Shown in pieces: positions 1-8,530 of a DNA stretch of 13,762 bases. Source of the stretch: Candidatus Zymogenus sp. (GTDB lineage: Bacteria; Desulfobacterota; Zymogenia; Zymogenales; Zymogenaceae); NCBI GenBank assembly GCA_030613285.1, contig JAUWME010000016.1, forward strand, positions 1 through 13,762, given 5' to 3'. The position numbers were made by a program, and so were the translations under genes. The notes under the pieces were generated by a model. The model ran no database searches and was not told the origin of the DNA. It was given only the letters and a program-made list of their open reading frames with translations. How positions within the stretch are numbered: the first letter of the stretch is position 1; each line of letters opens with the position of its first letter.

Positions 1-1198
<1,198 letters not shown>

Positions 1199-1764
1199 TT
1201 TACTTTCCAAAAAAAGAGATTAATTTTGTTAGCAAAGTTAAGACTGTAATTGTCAATCTATTGGAGCAATGCTTGACAGCTTGTCTTTAAAATATTGCCT
1301 GAATCACTGGCCAAAAAATATCTATTTTCAAATCCTTTCCTTCTATTTTTTACTATTTCCCTTCAGGCAGCCTTTTTCTCATTATGCTTTTATTATAACA
1401 CTATAAATCTAAATTACAAACAATAATAGTAATTATTCTCAAAAGAATTTAAGATTTCACCAATGTCAGAAAATATTGTCTTATCCCGATAATGCTCGAT
1501 AATAAAATCGCCATTTGAGTCAGGTTAATGACGTGTGTCATGCACTGAGCTTTCAAAGAATAGAGGATATGGTATCGCTGGGGCTTAAAAAAGACGAGGA
1601 TTAAACACAAGTGACTAAATTATCCAAAAAATATGTAATCCATTGCGTGTATATTATTGTCAAAACTCCACTCTATCAACTTGTTATTAATACGGGGTAC
1701 TACATTCTATTTGTTAAAAATAAGTGGGATATTCACCCAAAATACTGGTTATACCCTATTGTTT
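1199..1764. other. AT-rich intergenic region, mostly featureless
   Basis: This region separates the divergent YyaL-type gene and the plus-strand operon. It is strongly AT-rich. A TTGACA-type -35 box for the minus-strand gene is visible at 1251-1256 (complement of TGTCAA), but no convincing -10 follows. TGCCTGAA at 1296-1303 and TTCAGGCA at 1362-1369 form an 8-bp inverted repeat with a long loop. The second arm is followed by a short T-run, which is too weak to call a terminator. A short coding-like tail at 1506-1604 is listed separately. Nothing else could be supported. Confidence 0.6.
1506..1604 (+). pseudogene. possible 3' remnant of a lost gene
   Basis: A frame of 32 codons lies between a TAA at 1503 and a TAA at 1602 and reads as a plausible protein C-terminus (DVCHALSFQRIEDMVSLGLK, ending in DED). 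It has no ATG near its beginning and no ribosome binding site. Its composition is more protein-like than the flanking AT-rich DNA. The family was not recognised. It could be the tail of a gene deleted during rearrangement, or chance. Confidence 0.25.
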
Positions 1765-1794
1765 TTGTCAACTATGTTTTGTATAGTGTATAAT
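1765..1794 (+). promoter_or_regulatory. sigma70-like promoter of the zinc-ribbon/HdrD/GltB-like operon
   Basis: TTGTCA at 1765-1770 (5 of 6 to consensus) is followed after 18 bp by a perfect TATAAT at 1789-1794. Transcription would begin near 1801, leaving a leader of about 27 nt before the ATG at 1828. This placement excludes the upstream in-frame starts at 1657 and 1774, which lie before or within the promoter. Confidence 0.65.
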
Positions 1795-1827
1795 AGCAAA
1801 AGAAATTATTTATTAAATGGTGATACC

Positions 1828-2148
1828 ATGACCCAGCGCAAAACAAAGAATAGAAGAAGCGAGACGAATGAAACTGAGTTTCATGCAGTCTGTCATGACT
1901 GTGGGACGGTAGTGGATGAAACCTTTGACAATAAAATATGTCAGTGCGGTGGTATCTTCCATGTCGACTCCGCAAGGTGCTTATCTTGTTCAAAACGACA
2001 TCCATTCAGCAAAGTTGGGGAGAAATGCTCCTGTGGCGGGGAGATTGTGCCAAAGATGGTGAGTTGTCCGTCCTGTAAAACGAACATGACTTTAGAGCAT
2101 ATAGGAGAATATTGTCCCAATTGTAACATTCTGCTAAAAATGAAGTAA
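1828..2148 (+). CDS. small triple zinc-ribbon protein, 106 aa
   Basis: The protein has a basic, polar N-terminus (MTQRKTKNRR) followed by six cysteine knuckles: C22/C25, C38/C40, C51/C54, C67/C69, C80/C83 and C96/C99. They form three zinc ribbons, each a CxxC, then 12 residues, then a CxC or CxxC. The first cysteines are spaced exactly 29 residues apart, which points to internal triplication. There is no signal peptide or membrane segment, so it is probably cytosolic. The ATG at 1828 is chosen because the promoter places transcription start near 1801 and GGTGAT lies just upstream. The stop is 14 bp before the HdrD-like gene, so co-transcription is likely. The function is unknown. Candidate roles are a zinc- or iron-binding accessory factor or a small regulator for the downstream redox enzymes. 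Confidence 0.8.
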   Translation: MTQRKTKNRRSETNETEFHAVCHDCGTVVDETFDNKICQCGGIFHVDSARCLSCSKRHPFSKVGEKCSCGGEIVPKMVSCPSCKTNMTLEHIGEYCPNCNILLKMK

Positions 2149-2162
2149 AGATGGAGGAATAG

Positions 2163-3395
2163 GTGAATAAAATTACAGAAAACCCAGATAGTTTTATGGA
2201 AGAACCTTTAGCGGGCCTTAGGAACGATGCTCTTTCTATGGTGGATAAATGCATAGAATGCGGCTCTTGTTATCTCGACTGCGCCTTTGAAAACTACAGC
2301 AAAGACCCCGAAGAGTGTCGCACAATGATAAGGGAATCCAATGATTTTATTTCGGGAAATGTTAAAAGCATAAACTCAAAAATAATCGATATGAATCTCT
2401 CCTGTGCGGAGTGCAACAGCTGTTACGAAAGCTGTCCCGAAGGCATTTACAGGCGTCATGGCAATATGTACATGAAACACATGACGGGAAATTCCATCCG
2501 CCACCGAATCAACATCCATCCCTATTCCAATTGGCAGATCAAACAACCCGCCATTGAGAAATTCATAGTAAACAAATGGAAGGACGACGAGAGAGAGTGG
2601 TACAACAAATTAAATGAGATTAAGTCAGCCGACGTTCTTCTCTATCACGGCTGTTATACCTATCTCATGGCGTCCCAATGCATCAAGCTGGAAAAGATGT
2701 TGGATGCAGCAGGAATAAGTTACGTAACCATCGGGAAACTGGAATATTGCTGCGGCAGCTTTGCCTTTTATCGGGGCCAGTCAGACATGAAAACAATCAG
2801 GCCAAGATTTTTCGATCTGATAGAGCAGGTCGGGCCAAAGCGTATTATCACAAACTGCGGACACTGTTTCAACGCAATGTGCGATCTTTCAAAGCACGTA
2901 CAGCCGGATTTAAAGTTTGATGTTCTCCATGCAGCAGAAGAACTCCTCGATTTAAACATCTCCGGGCGTATCGATTTTGCCCATCTGGAGCGTACCTACG
3001 CAATTCACGATTCATGCAATTTTCGTCAACTCCATAGTAAAGATGGACCATTGAGGAGCCTCCTCAAACGAATGGGTGGGGTCCATGAACTCCTCTCCCA
3101 CGGAAGGCAGGGTCAATGCTGCGGGGATGTATCGCGCTATTTCAACCCTGAACATACTAAAGAACATCACCGAAAGACAAGGGTGAGGGAATTTATCTCT
3201 TCCGAGGTGGAAAAAATGGTGACGGTTTGTGCGGGGTGCTACGAAAATTTCTACCACAATCCCAAACTCAAGATAGTCGACCTCATCGACTTGGCTTACG
3301 AGGCCTTCTCTGTGGCCAGGTCTGAAGAAATCCCCGAAGAGAAACCTTTGCAGGCAGAATGGGAGAATATGTCTCCCCTATTTAACGAGGAATAG
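2163..3395 (+). CDS. HdrD/GlpC-like (Fe-S)-binding oxidoreductase with two CCG domains
   Basis: The 410-residue protein starts at GTG 2163, 4 nt after a strong GGAGGA. An internal ATG at 2196 is a less likely start. The N-terminal part holds two [4Fe-4S] ferredoxin motifs, C30-C33-C36-C40 and C81-C84-C87-C91. Two complete CCG domains follow. The first has C164, C196-C197-G and C232..C235. The second has C285, C319-C320-G and C356..C359. This is the architecture of heterodisulfide reductase subunit D (HdrC plus HdrB fused) and of GlpC and lactate-utilisation Fe-S subunits. CCG domains bind noncubane [4Fe-4S] clusters that act on disulfides or relay electrons to flavoproteins. There are no membrane segments. 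The stop is 4 bp before the glutamate-synthase-like gene, so the two products probably form a complex or act in sequence. The actual electron partner and substrate cannot be read from sequence. Confidence 0.85.
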   Translation: MNKITENPDSFMEEPLAGLRNDALSMVDKCIECGSCYLDCAFENYSKDPEECRTMIRESNDFISGNVKSINSKIIDMNLSCAECNSCYESCPEGIYRRHGNMYMKHMTGNSIRHRINIHPYSNWQIKQPAIEKFIVNKWKDDEREWYNKLNEIKSADVLLYHGCYTYLMASQCIKLEKMLDAAGISYVTIGKLEYCCGSFAFYRGQSDMKTIRPRFFDLIEQVGPKRIITNCGHCFNAMCDLSKHVQPDLKFDVLHAAEELLDLNISGRIDFAHLERTYAIHDSCNFRQLHSKDGPLRSLLKRMGGVHELLSHGRQGQCCGDVSRYFNPEHTKEHHRKTRVREFISSEVEKMVTVCAGCYENFYHNPKLKIVDLIDLAYEAFSVARSEEIPEEKPLQAEWENMSPLFNEE

Positions 3396-3399
3396 CATT

Positions 3400-4833
3400 A
3401 TGTTTCAGATTCAGTGGAACGAGAGACTCTGTATCAACTGTCTCAAATGTGTGGAAGTATGCCCCAGAGACAACCTTGCAACTTATCGGGGAATGCCAAC
3501 ACTGGAGAAGATAAACAGATGCACCGGCTGTGGATATTGCACGATGCACTGCCCCTCAGGTTCAATTTACCACGTTACCCTAAACAAAGATTATTGGGGG
3601 AGATGGAATCCCGATGTGAAAAACAGCGCATTTATGATGGCCGACACAGGTAAATACATAGTTGAGGGGAAGGGAACCGATCGAAAATTCCTTAGCTGGG
3701 ACGACCTGATTTTTCTTCCCGGCCAGCTCAAACATCCACCTCTTCTGGAGTCGGATCCTGTCGATACCGAGATTGTCATTGGGCCGCATTCAAACAAACC
3801 CATTAAACTCAAAACACCTATTTTAATCGGTGCTATGAGCTTTGGCTCCCTCTCTGTAGAAGCCAAGGTGGCTCTGGCCCAGGGGGCCACCGCTGTGGGT
3901 TCCATGTCCAACACCGGTGAGGGTGGAATGCACGAAAGGGAGCGAGCTGCCGCAGATTATCTCACTTTACAATACAGCACCGGGAGATTTGGTGTTGATC
4001 AGGCCGATCTCAAAATGGCCGATATGATAGAGATCAAGATAGGCCAGGGTGCAAAACCGGGGCTTGGGGGTCATCTTCTTGCGGATAAGATTACACCTGA
4101 GATTGCCAAAGTTAGAAACATGATAGAGGCAGGGGCGCGGTTTAGACCCGGCGAGAATGCCATCAGCCCGTCTCGACATCTGGACATCGAAAGTTCAGAT
4201 GATCTAAAAGAGAGGGTCAAGAAACTTCGGGAAATAACTGATGGTGTCCCCATTGCTATAAAAATTGCAGGGGGCTGTGTTGAGGAGGATTTAGACATCG
4301 TTATCTTTGCTGAGCCAGATGTCATTGTAGTCGATGGTGGCGAGGGTGGAACTGGGGCAGCGCCCAACATTGCAAAGGATCATGCGGGCCTTCCCCTGAT
4401 CTACCTACTTTCGAGGACCCTTAACCATCTTGAAAAAAAGGGTGTTCGGAAAAAGTTCACCCTGATTGCTGCTGGCGGACTAACGGGCCCCGCTGATTTT
4501 GCCAAGGCCCTATCTCTGGGTGCTGATGCTGTCTATACTGCTGGTTATGTAAAATTTGCCCTGGGTTGCGTCTATTGCAGGTCATGTCAAAGTGGTCGAT
4601 GCCCCACCGGAATTACAACTCAGGACCCAATCTTAAGAGAGCGTCTTGATGAGTCCGATCGCTCAAAAAAGGTTGAAAACCTCCTTCGGGTCTCCACCAA
4701 TGAGATTGCCAAGATTTGCAGGCTTTGCGGATTGACCAGCAGTAAAGACCTCGACTCGGATCATTTAAGGGCCTTCTCCAAGGAGTTATCTGAAACCACA
4801 GGAGTAAAGATGGCGTGGGTACCCTGTGATTAA
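3400..4833 (+). CDS. ferredoxin-fused FMN-binding glutamate synthase domain protein (archaeal GltB2-like)
   Basis: The 477-residue protein begins with two [4Fe-4S] motifs, C11-C14-C17-C21 and C41-C44-C47-C51. A glutamate-synthase-type FMN-binding TIM barrel follows, with GAMSFGS near 144-150, NTGEGG near 171, KPGLGGHLL near 219, KIAGG near 288, DGGEGGTGA at 312-320 and AAGGL near 357. The [3Fe-4S] ligands of glutamate synthases appear as C390-x5-C396-x4-C401, followed by PTGITTQDP. In archaeal and some bacterial systems this domain works with separate amidotransferase and GXGXG subunits, and in methylamine metabolism a homologue is a subunit of N-methylglutamate synthase. Neither partner is seen in this window. 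The upstream gene is an HdrD-like Fe-S protein 4 bp away. Two-electron chemistry on glutamate/2-oxoglutarate or an analogue, fed by ferredoxin-type clusters, is inferred. The family assignment is secure and the substrate is open. Confidence 0.9.
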   Translation: MFQIQWNERLCINCLKCVEVCPRDNLATYRGMPTLEKINRCTGCGYCTMHCPSGSIYHVTLNKDYWGRWNPDVKNSAFMMADTGKYIVEGKGTDRKFLSWDDLIFLPGQLKHPPLLESDPVDTEIVIGPHSNKPIKLKTPILIGAMSFGSLSVEAKVALAQGATAVGSMSNTGEGGMHERERAAADYLTLQYSTGRFGVDQADLKMADMIEIKIGQGAKPGLGGHLLADKITPEIAKVRNMIEAGARFRPGENAISPSRHLDIESSDDLKERVKKLREITDGVPIAIKIAGGCVEEDLDIVIFAEPDVIVVDGGEGGTGAAPNIAKDHAGLPLIYLLSRTLNHLEKKGVRKKFTLIAAGGLTGPADFAKALSLGADAVYTAGYVKFALGCVYCRSCQSGRCPTGITTQDPILRERLDESDRSKKVENLLRVSTNEIAKICRLCGLTSSKDLDSDHLRAFSKELSETTGVKMAWVPCD

Positions 4834-4890
4834 ATAGGAAGCAAAGCTCCAGAACGGTTTCAAGGTTACTTTCGTATTTATATATCTATT

Positions 4891-4919
4891 TTGAGAGGAT
4901 TTCATAAATCTTCTTTAAA
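4891..4919 (+). promoter_or_regulatory. candidate promoter of the aminotransferase gene
   Basis: TTGAGA at 4891-4896 and TTTAAA at 4914-4919 are separated by 17 bp, within the 125-bp gap between the glutamate-synthase-like stop and the aminotransferase start. The match is moderate. No terminator is seen in this gap, so readthrough from the upstream operon is equally possible. Confidence 0.35.
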
Positions 4920-4958
4920 AAACAGGACTGAAATTAAAACTTAATATGAGGAATGCCC

Positions 4959-6287
4959 ATGAGCGTAAATATTAGTATTTCACCTAACGTAGAGTCAATA
5001 GTGATGCCGGAAAATCTGAGGGTTGGCCTGATGGTTGCAGAGCAACGAAAAAAGTGCCAAGGGAAGGGATGCACCTTGGATGAATACGCTGGATTTGCCT
5101 TTGGACAGTCCCCTTTCCACGTCCCGCCGTCCCTCGTCTCGGCCCTGGGAAAGCACGCAAACAAGGGGCACTACTCTGCTGCCGAGGGGATTGTTCAATT
5201 GAGGGAGGCTATTGGTGGATTTTACAAGAGGCATTTCAAACTCGATGTCAAACCTTCGAGGATAGTAGTCGGCCCCGGCACCAAAGACCTGATATTTACG
5301 GTCTTTTCCATGATTAGCGGCTATGTCATCATACCATCGCCATCGTGGATTGGCTATTTCCCCCAGCTGAAGCTGCTGGGCAAACACTACCATACTCTCC
5401 ATACAAAACCCGAAGATGGCTTTAAGGTAAACCCCGATGACCTTAATCTGCTTTTATCAAAGCTCGGCCTGGAAAAGGAGCAGCATCTCCTTATTCTCAA
5501 TAACCCCCACAACCCCACCGGCGCCCTCTATACCAAGGATGAACTTACCGGGATCACCAAGGTGTTGAGAAAACATGACGCCCTTGCCCTGTCAGACGAA
5601 ATCTATGGACTGACGACATACAACGTTGACGATTTTATCAGCATGGGCCATATATATCCGGAGGGAACTTTCATTACCAATGGCCTTTCCAAGGACAGAT
5701 CCTCCGGTGGATACAGGTTGGGCTCTTGCATCCTTCCAGAGCAAGATTCCGACGAGCTTTTCATCGATTTTACAAAGATTGCAGCAACGGTTTATACTAA
5801 TGTTTCGACGCCAACCCAATTTGCTGCCATCACAGCTTATGAACCCAATGATGAGATTGATGAGTATCTGAGTGTAACCAGAAATATCCACAGGATAATG
5901 GGGAGATTTATGAGTGAGGAGTTCAACAAAATTGACGGAATCAGTGCCACTGCACCACAGGGTGGATTCTATTTCTATGTTGACTTCAATTCCCTTGGGA
6001 GTAACCTCAAGAAAAAGGACGTGAACACATCCAACGAGCTGGGACAATCTCTTCTTGGCCATCCCCACCACATTGCCACAGTTACGGGTGACGCCCTGAT
6101 GTTAAATCCCGATAATTTTGGAGCGAGGATAGCCTTTGTTGATTACGATGGAAAGATGGCCTTTGACAAATATAAGAAGATGCCTCCTGAAACAGAATTG
6201 GATGAGGCCAAATTTGTTAAGGACGCCGCTCCTAAGATGATTATGGGGATTGAAAAGCTCAAAGAATATGTTTCTGAGCTGGGTTGA
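4959..6287 (+). CDS. class I/II pyridoxal-phosphate aminotransferase
   Basis: The product is 442 residues with fold-type I aminotransferase landmarks. These include NNPHNPTG at about residues 181-188, the cofactor-contacting SDEIYG (Asp 213, Tyr 216), the Schiff-base lysine in NGLSKDR (Lys 245) and the following GYRLG with Arg 253. GQSPFHVPP near the N-terminus and GHYSAAEGIVQLREAIGGFY are also typical. It would transfer an amino group between an amino acid and 2-oxoglutarate or another keto acid in the cytosol, and aspartate-like specificity is possible but unproven. The start at ATG 4959 is preferred because GAGGA (4948-4952) lies 6 nt upstream. The in-frame ATG at 4953 abuts that site, and using it would add two residues. 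It lies downstream of the HdrD-like and glutamate-synthase-like genes, which suggests a joint amino-acid role. Confidence 0.93.
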   Translation: MSVNISISPNVESIVMPENLRVGLMVAEQRKKCQGKGCTLDEYAGFAFGQSPFHVPPSLVSALGKHANKGHYSAAEGIVQLREAIGGFYKRHFKLDVKPSRIVVGPGTKDLIFTVFSMISGYVIIPSPSWIGYFPQLKLLGKHYHTLHTKPEDGFKVNPDDLNLLLSKLGLEKEQHLLILNNPHNPTGALYTKDELTGITKVLRKHDALALSDEIYGLTTYNVDDFISMGHIYPEGTFITNGLSKDRSSGGYRLGSCILPEQDSDELFIDFTKIAATVYTNVSTPTQFAAITAYEPNDEIDEYLSVTRNIHRIMGRFMSEEFNKIDGISATAPQGGFYFYVDFNSLGSNLKKKDVNTSNELGQSLLGHPHHIATVTGDALMLNPDNFGARIAFVDYDGKMAFDKYKKMPPETELDEAKFVKDAAPKMIMGIEKLKEYVSELG

Positions 6288-6310
6288 CAAATCTCAATTT
6301 ATTACATATG

Positions 6311-6332
6311 CGTGGAAATATATACTTCCGCG
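6311..6332. other. short hairpin between convergent genes
   Basis: CGTGGAA (6311-6317) and TTCCGCG (6326-6332) can form a 7-bp stem with one G-U pair. It sits in the 133-bp gap between the converging aminotransferase and ppcA genes. No T-run follows directly on either strand, so it is at best a weak or Rho-assisted terminator. Confidence 0.3.
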
Positions 6333-6420
6333 TAAATCGCAGAAGTAATAAGCAATGTAATGGGAAGAAGAATAGTTGCTACAGAAAAATTTTCCATATT
6401 TTTGTTTTCATAATATTATA

Positions 6421-7881
6421 TCACCCCAAAAATTTTCTTAGATTTGCTGCTCTTAAAACATACTCTCCTAAATCTTTAGTCCTGTTTTCCCTCACTGAAG
6501 TTGCAATATAATTTGTTAGTTCTTTATGCTCTGCATCTGTTTCGAAATCCAAAAAATCTTTAACTCTTGCTTCAAGTCCTTTTGGCAAAAAATTCGTGCT
6601 TGGGTTAAGATATCTGAGAGCATCCCTTAAATCATCTTCAAAATGTATGTAAACTTCCTTAATAAATTGTATGTCATCTTCATTCAATGCATTTAGCCCC
6701 AAGATTTCTGGCGGCAAACCCACGGAATATAGAGAGGCCGTAAATGTTATCGCTCTTGGCAAGTTGATTCCTTCTACGTCTCGCGAGTAACCGAAGAGAC
6801 CTATATGCAGCTTTCTTTTTCTCCTGCTTGGAATATACCCTGCAATCAAATTGATTACTGGTGCTAAATCTGCTACTTGTCTTCTATATTCTTGGGAATA
6901 CTTTCTAATTATCTCCAAACATCTTTCTTCATCCATATCCTGAGGCAAACCCGTTTTTCTTTCCTTTAGTTTTCTTATAGATGCTATAATTTTTTTAGGA
7001 GGATTATCATATTTGAATGCAGATTGAATAGTGAATGTGTGAGTGCTGGGATATTCTTCCACAACTCTTTCTACTGTTGATGGTTTAAGATTGCCTCTGA
7101 AAGGAGCTGAACCCACCCCAACAATAGGATATATTTTAATACCACTCTCCTCTGACAACCTATGCAGTCTCTGAAGAGCAATCTTATTTAGAAGGACTGC
7201 ACTGACAAGCCCGTAATTTATTGCTGGGTCTGACCTTGCCAAGAAAACCCTTTGATATTTTACATCCTTGTCCCGTAGATATTCACGGGTAATATTGTGG
7301 GCGTCAAGCATGTGTTCCATGTCTTCAAAAAGAGGTATAACATTGATCCTTTCAGGCTTGAACTCTCCAATCCATTCAGCAATTGTTATATCTCCTTTCC
7401 CAAATGATTTATTCTGTTTTCCAGTAACAAAATCAGCATAATATCTATAAACCCTATCAATACTTTTATATGATGATGTCATTGGCAGGATAACTTCAAA
7501 TACGGGTGGCATATCATCTTGATAAAACAACTTTGCGGCGTCAAACGCCCTGGGTATACTTTCTAACGTTTCCAATAATATTTTTGCCTCAGCTTTTTCT
7601 ACTGTAGGATTGGGCACTCTTAGCGTTATGAATAAGTCTTTGCCTAATCTTTTCTCTTTAAAAAAGGATTCATATTTTGTTAATAGTTTTTTGACTACAT
7701 AATCATCGGCTTCCTTTCCTTCGCAATCCCACATCTGTTCATCACAATCTAAATGAGAGAATGCATAATATGCTTCCTGTATTTCGTCTTCTCCACCAAT
7801 CTCTGAACTTTCTGCAAAAAACGGAGAATTCACATTATCTGGGTGTTGCGTACTCATACATCTTGGAATTTTAATTTTCAT
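6421..7881 (-). CDS. ppcA: archaeal-type phosphoenolpyruvate carboxylase
   Basis: The product is 486 residues, matching the short archaeal-type PEP carboxylase (about 500) rather than the bacterial/plant type (about 900). The signature CMSTQHPDN lies at residues 8-16, with LRVPNPTVEKAEAK near 87, LARSDPAINYG at 214-224, GVGSAPFRGN at 255-264, IQSAFKYDNPP near 285 and the late HIGLFGYSRDV near 359. The enzyme makes oxaloacetate from PEP and bicarbonate in the cytosol, feeding aspartate synthesis and the TCA pool. The ATG at 7881 is preceded by GAGGAT at a good distance. The gene is clearly AT-richer than the operon beside it: one sampled 60-base stretch here has about 33% GC, against 50% in a stretch of the aminotransferase gene. 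Archaeal-type PEPC is uncommon in bacteria, so horizontal acquisition is plausible. A broken small frame ends 2 bp upstream of the start and may be co-transcribed. Confidence 0.93.
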   Translation of the reverse strand: MKIKIPRCMSTQHPDNVNSPFFAESSEIGGEDEIQEAYYAFSHLDCDEQMWDCEGKEADDYVVKKLLTKYESFFKEKRLGKDLFITLRVPNPTVEKAEAKILLETLESIPRAFDAAKLFYQDDMPPVFEVILPMTSSYKSIDRVYRYYADFVTGKQNKSFGKGDITIAEWIGEFKPERINVIPLFEDMEHMLDAHNITREYLRDKDVKYQRVFLARSDPAINYGLVSAVLLNKIALQRLHRLSEESGIKIYPIVGVGSAPFRGNLKPSTVERVVEEYPSTHTFTIQSAFKYDNPPKKIIASIRKLKERKTGLPQDMDEERCLEIIRKYSQEYRRQVADLAPVINLIAGYIPSRRKRKLHIGLFGYSRDVEGINLPRAITFTASLYSVGLPPEILGLNALNEDDIQFIKEVYIHFEDDLRDALRYLNPSTNFLPKGLEARVKDFLDFETDAEHKELTNYIATSVRENRTKDLGEYVLRAANLRKFLG

Positions 7882-7883
7882 AA

Positions 7884-8087
7884 TTAATCCTCAACTTTTA
7901 TGTGCCGTATACTTTTAAGATTGTGAATATCAAACACCACGGCGCTTAATTGACTCTGGTAGTGAATTGTAACTGTCTCTATTATTTTAGGTTTGGCGTA
8001 AACTCATAGACAATAAAAAAATGCCTTAATAGCAAACATGAGAAAAACTGGCATGATAAATCTTCTTTTCAAAGATGATTTATTCAT
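7884..8087 (-). pseudogene. small signal-peptide-like ORF interrupted by one in-frame TGA
   Basis: An excellent AGGAG lies 6 nt before the ATG at 8087. The frame reads MNKSSLKRRFIMPVFLMF and on to FFYCL, then a TGA at 8004-8006. It then stays open for 39 more codons (VYAKPKIIETVTIHYQSQLS onward, ending IRHIKVED) to a TAA that stops 2 bp before ppcA. Ignoring the TGA, it resembles a small exported protein with a basic n-region, a hydrophobic stretch and a possible cleavage site after VYA. The ppcA ribosome binding site lies at the end of this frame, as in translationally coupled genes. A TGG-to-TGA nonsense mutation is the simplest reading. UGA recoding cannot be excluded, and a 27-residue peptide is also possible. 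The family was not recognised. Confidence 0.4.
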
Positions 8088-8278
8088 AAAGAACTCCTAA
8101 TAGATACATAAAAAACGCTATTGACAATTTTGTTGTATTCACAATGCTTTGAATCAATGTACCATCCTTTGCGTTTTGTGTCAATATAGTTACGCAGCAA
8201 GACAATATAGTTCATCAATAAATCTTGAAGTAAAGAAAATAACAGCCGCTTTCTATTGAGTTTGAGCAAACAGAAACC
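8088..8278. other. AT-rich spacer without supported gene
   Basis: The stretch is AT-rich. A minus-strand open frame of about 61 codons (8084-8269) starts at TTG, has no ribosome binding site and shows no recognisable motif, so it is not called. CAATATAGTT occurs twice about 20 bp apart near 8183-8212. No clear promoter for the ppcA side was found. Confidence 0.5.
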
Positions 8279-8530
8279 TTTACGTAAGTGCTCAATATCA
8301 GTTTTTTATTAATATAGGGTATATACAAGTTACTGCTATTAGATAGTTAGAAAAAACCAATTTGGATAAAACCCCGCCTCGAAATTTGAGGATGAAAGCA
8401 AAGGCGTGAAAGCAAATTAGGTTTTTCATATCCTATACTATAAAACAACAGAAATTGGGCACTTATGGTGTCTAACTGCCTGAAAATATACCCTATATCA
8501 AAAAAAACTAAAGTGGGGCACTTACGTACC
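8279..8530. repeat. foldback (MITE-like) element with nested inverted repeats
   Basis: The left arm 8281-8324 and the reverse complement of 8486-8528 align over about 45 bp. Both contain TACGTAAGTGC, then AGTTTTTT, then an identical 13-mer (ATATAGGGTATAT at 8312-8324, its complement at 8486-8498). Inside lies a second pair: AAAAACCAATTTG (ending near 8363) and CAAATTAGGTTTTT (about 8415-8428), complementary apart from one bulged base. The centre has a small hairpin CCTC-GAAATTT-GAGG and a CGCCT/AGGCG pair. There is no coding capacity. The layout resembles a miniature inverted-repeat element or a large structured RNA. No target-site duplication or related transposase was identified. Confidence 0.6.

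Noticed and set aside
1657..1827. Upstream in-frame extension of the triple zinc-ribbon gene (starts at 1657 or 1774)
   Set aside because: The sigma70-like promoter at 1765-1794 puts transcription start near 1801, and the extension reads as AT-rich non-coding sequence.
7906..7933. Promoter directly before ppcA (TTGATA, 16 bp, TATACG on the minus strand)
   Set aside because: The match is poor, and it lies inside the coding-like small frame that abuts ppcA.
8084..8269. 61-codon minus-strand frame
   Set aside because: It has a TTG start, no ribosome binding site, random-looking AT-rich composition and no motif.
8349..8429. Known riboswitch class (c-di-GMP, fluoride, cobalamin) in the foldback centre
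   Set aside because: Short similarities such as CGAAA and GCAAAG occur, but the conserved cores of these classes do not line up, and no downstream target gene fits.
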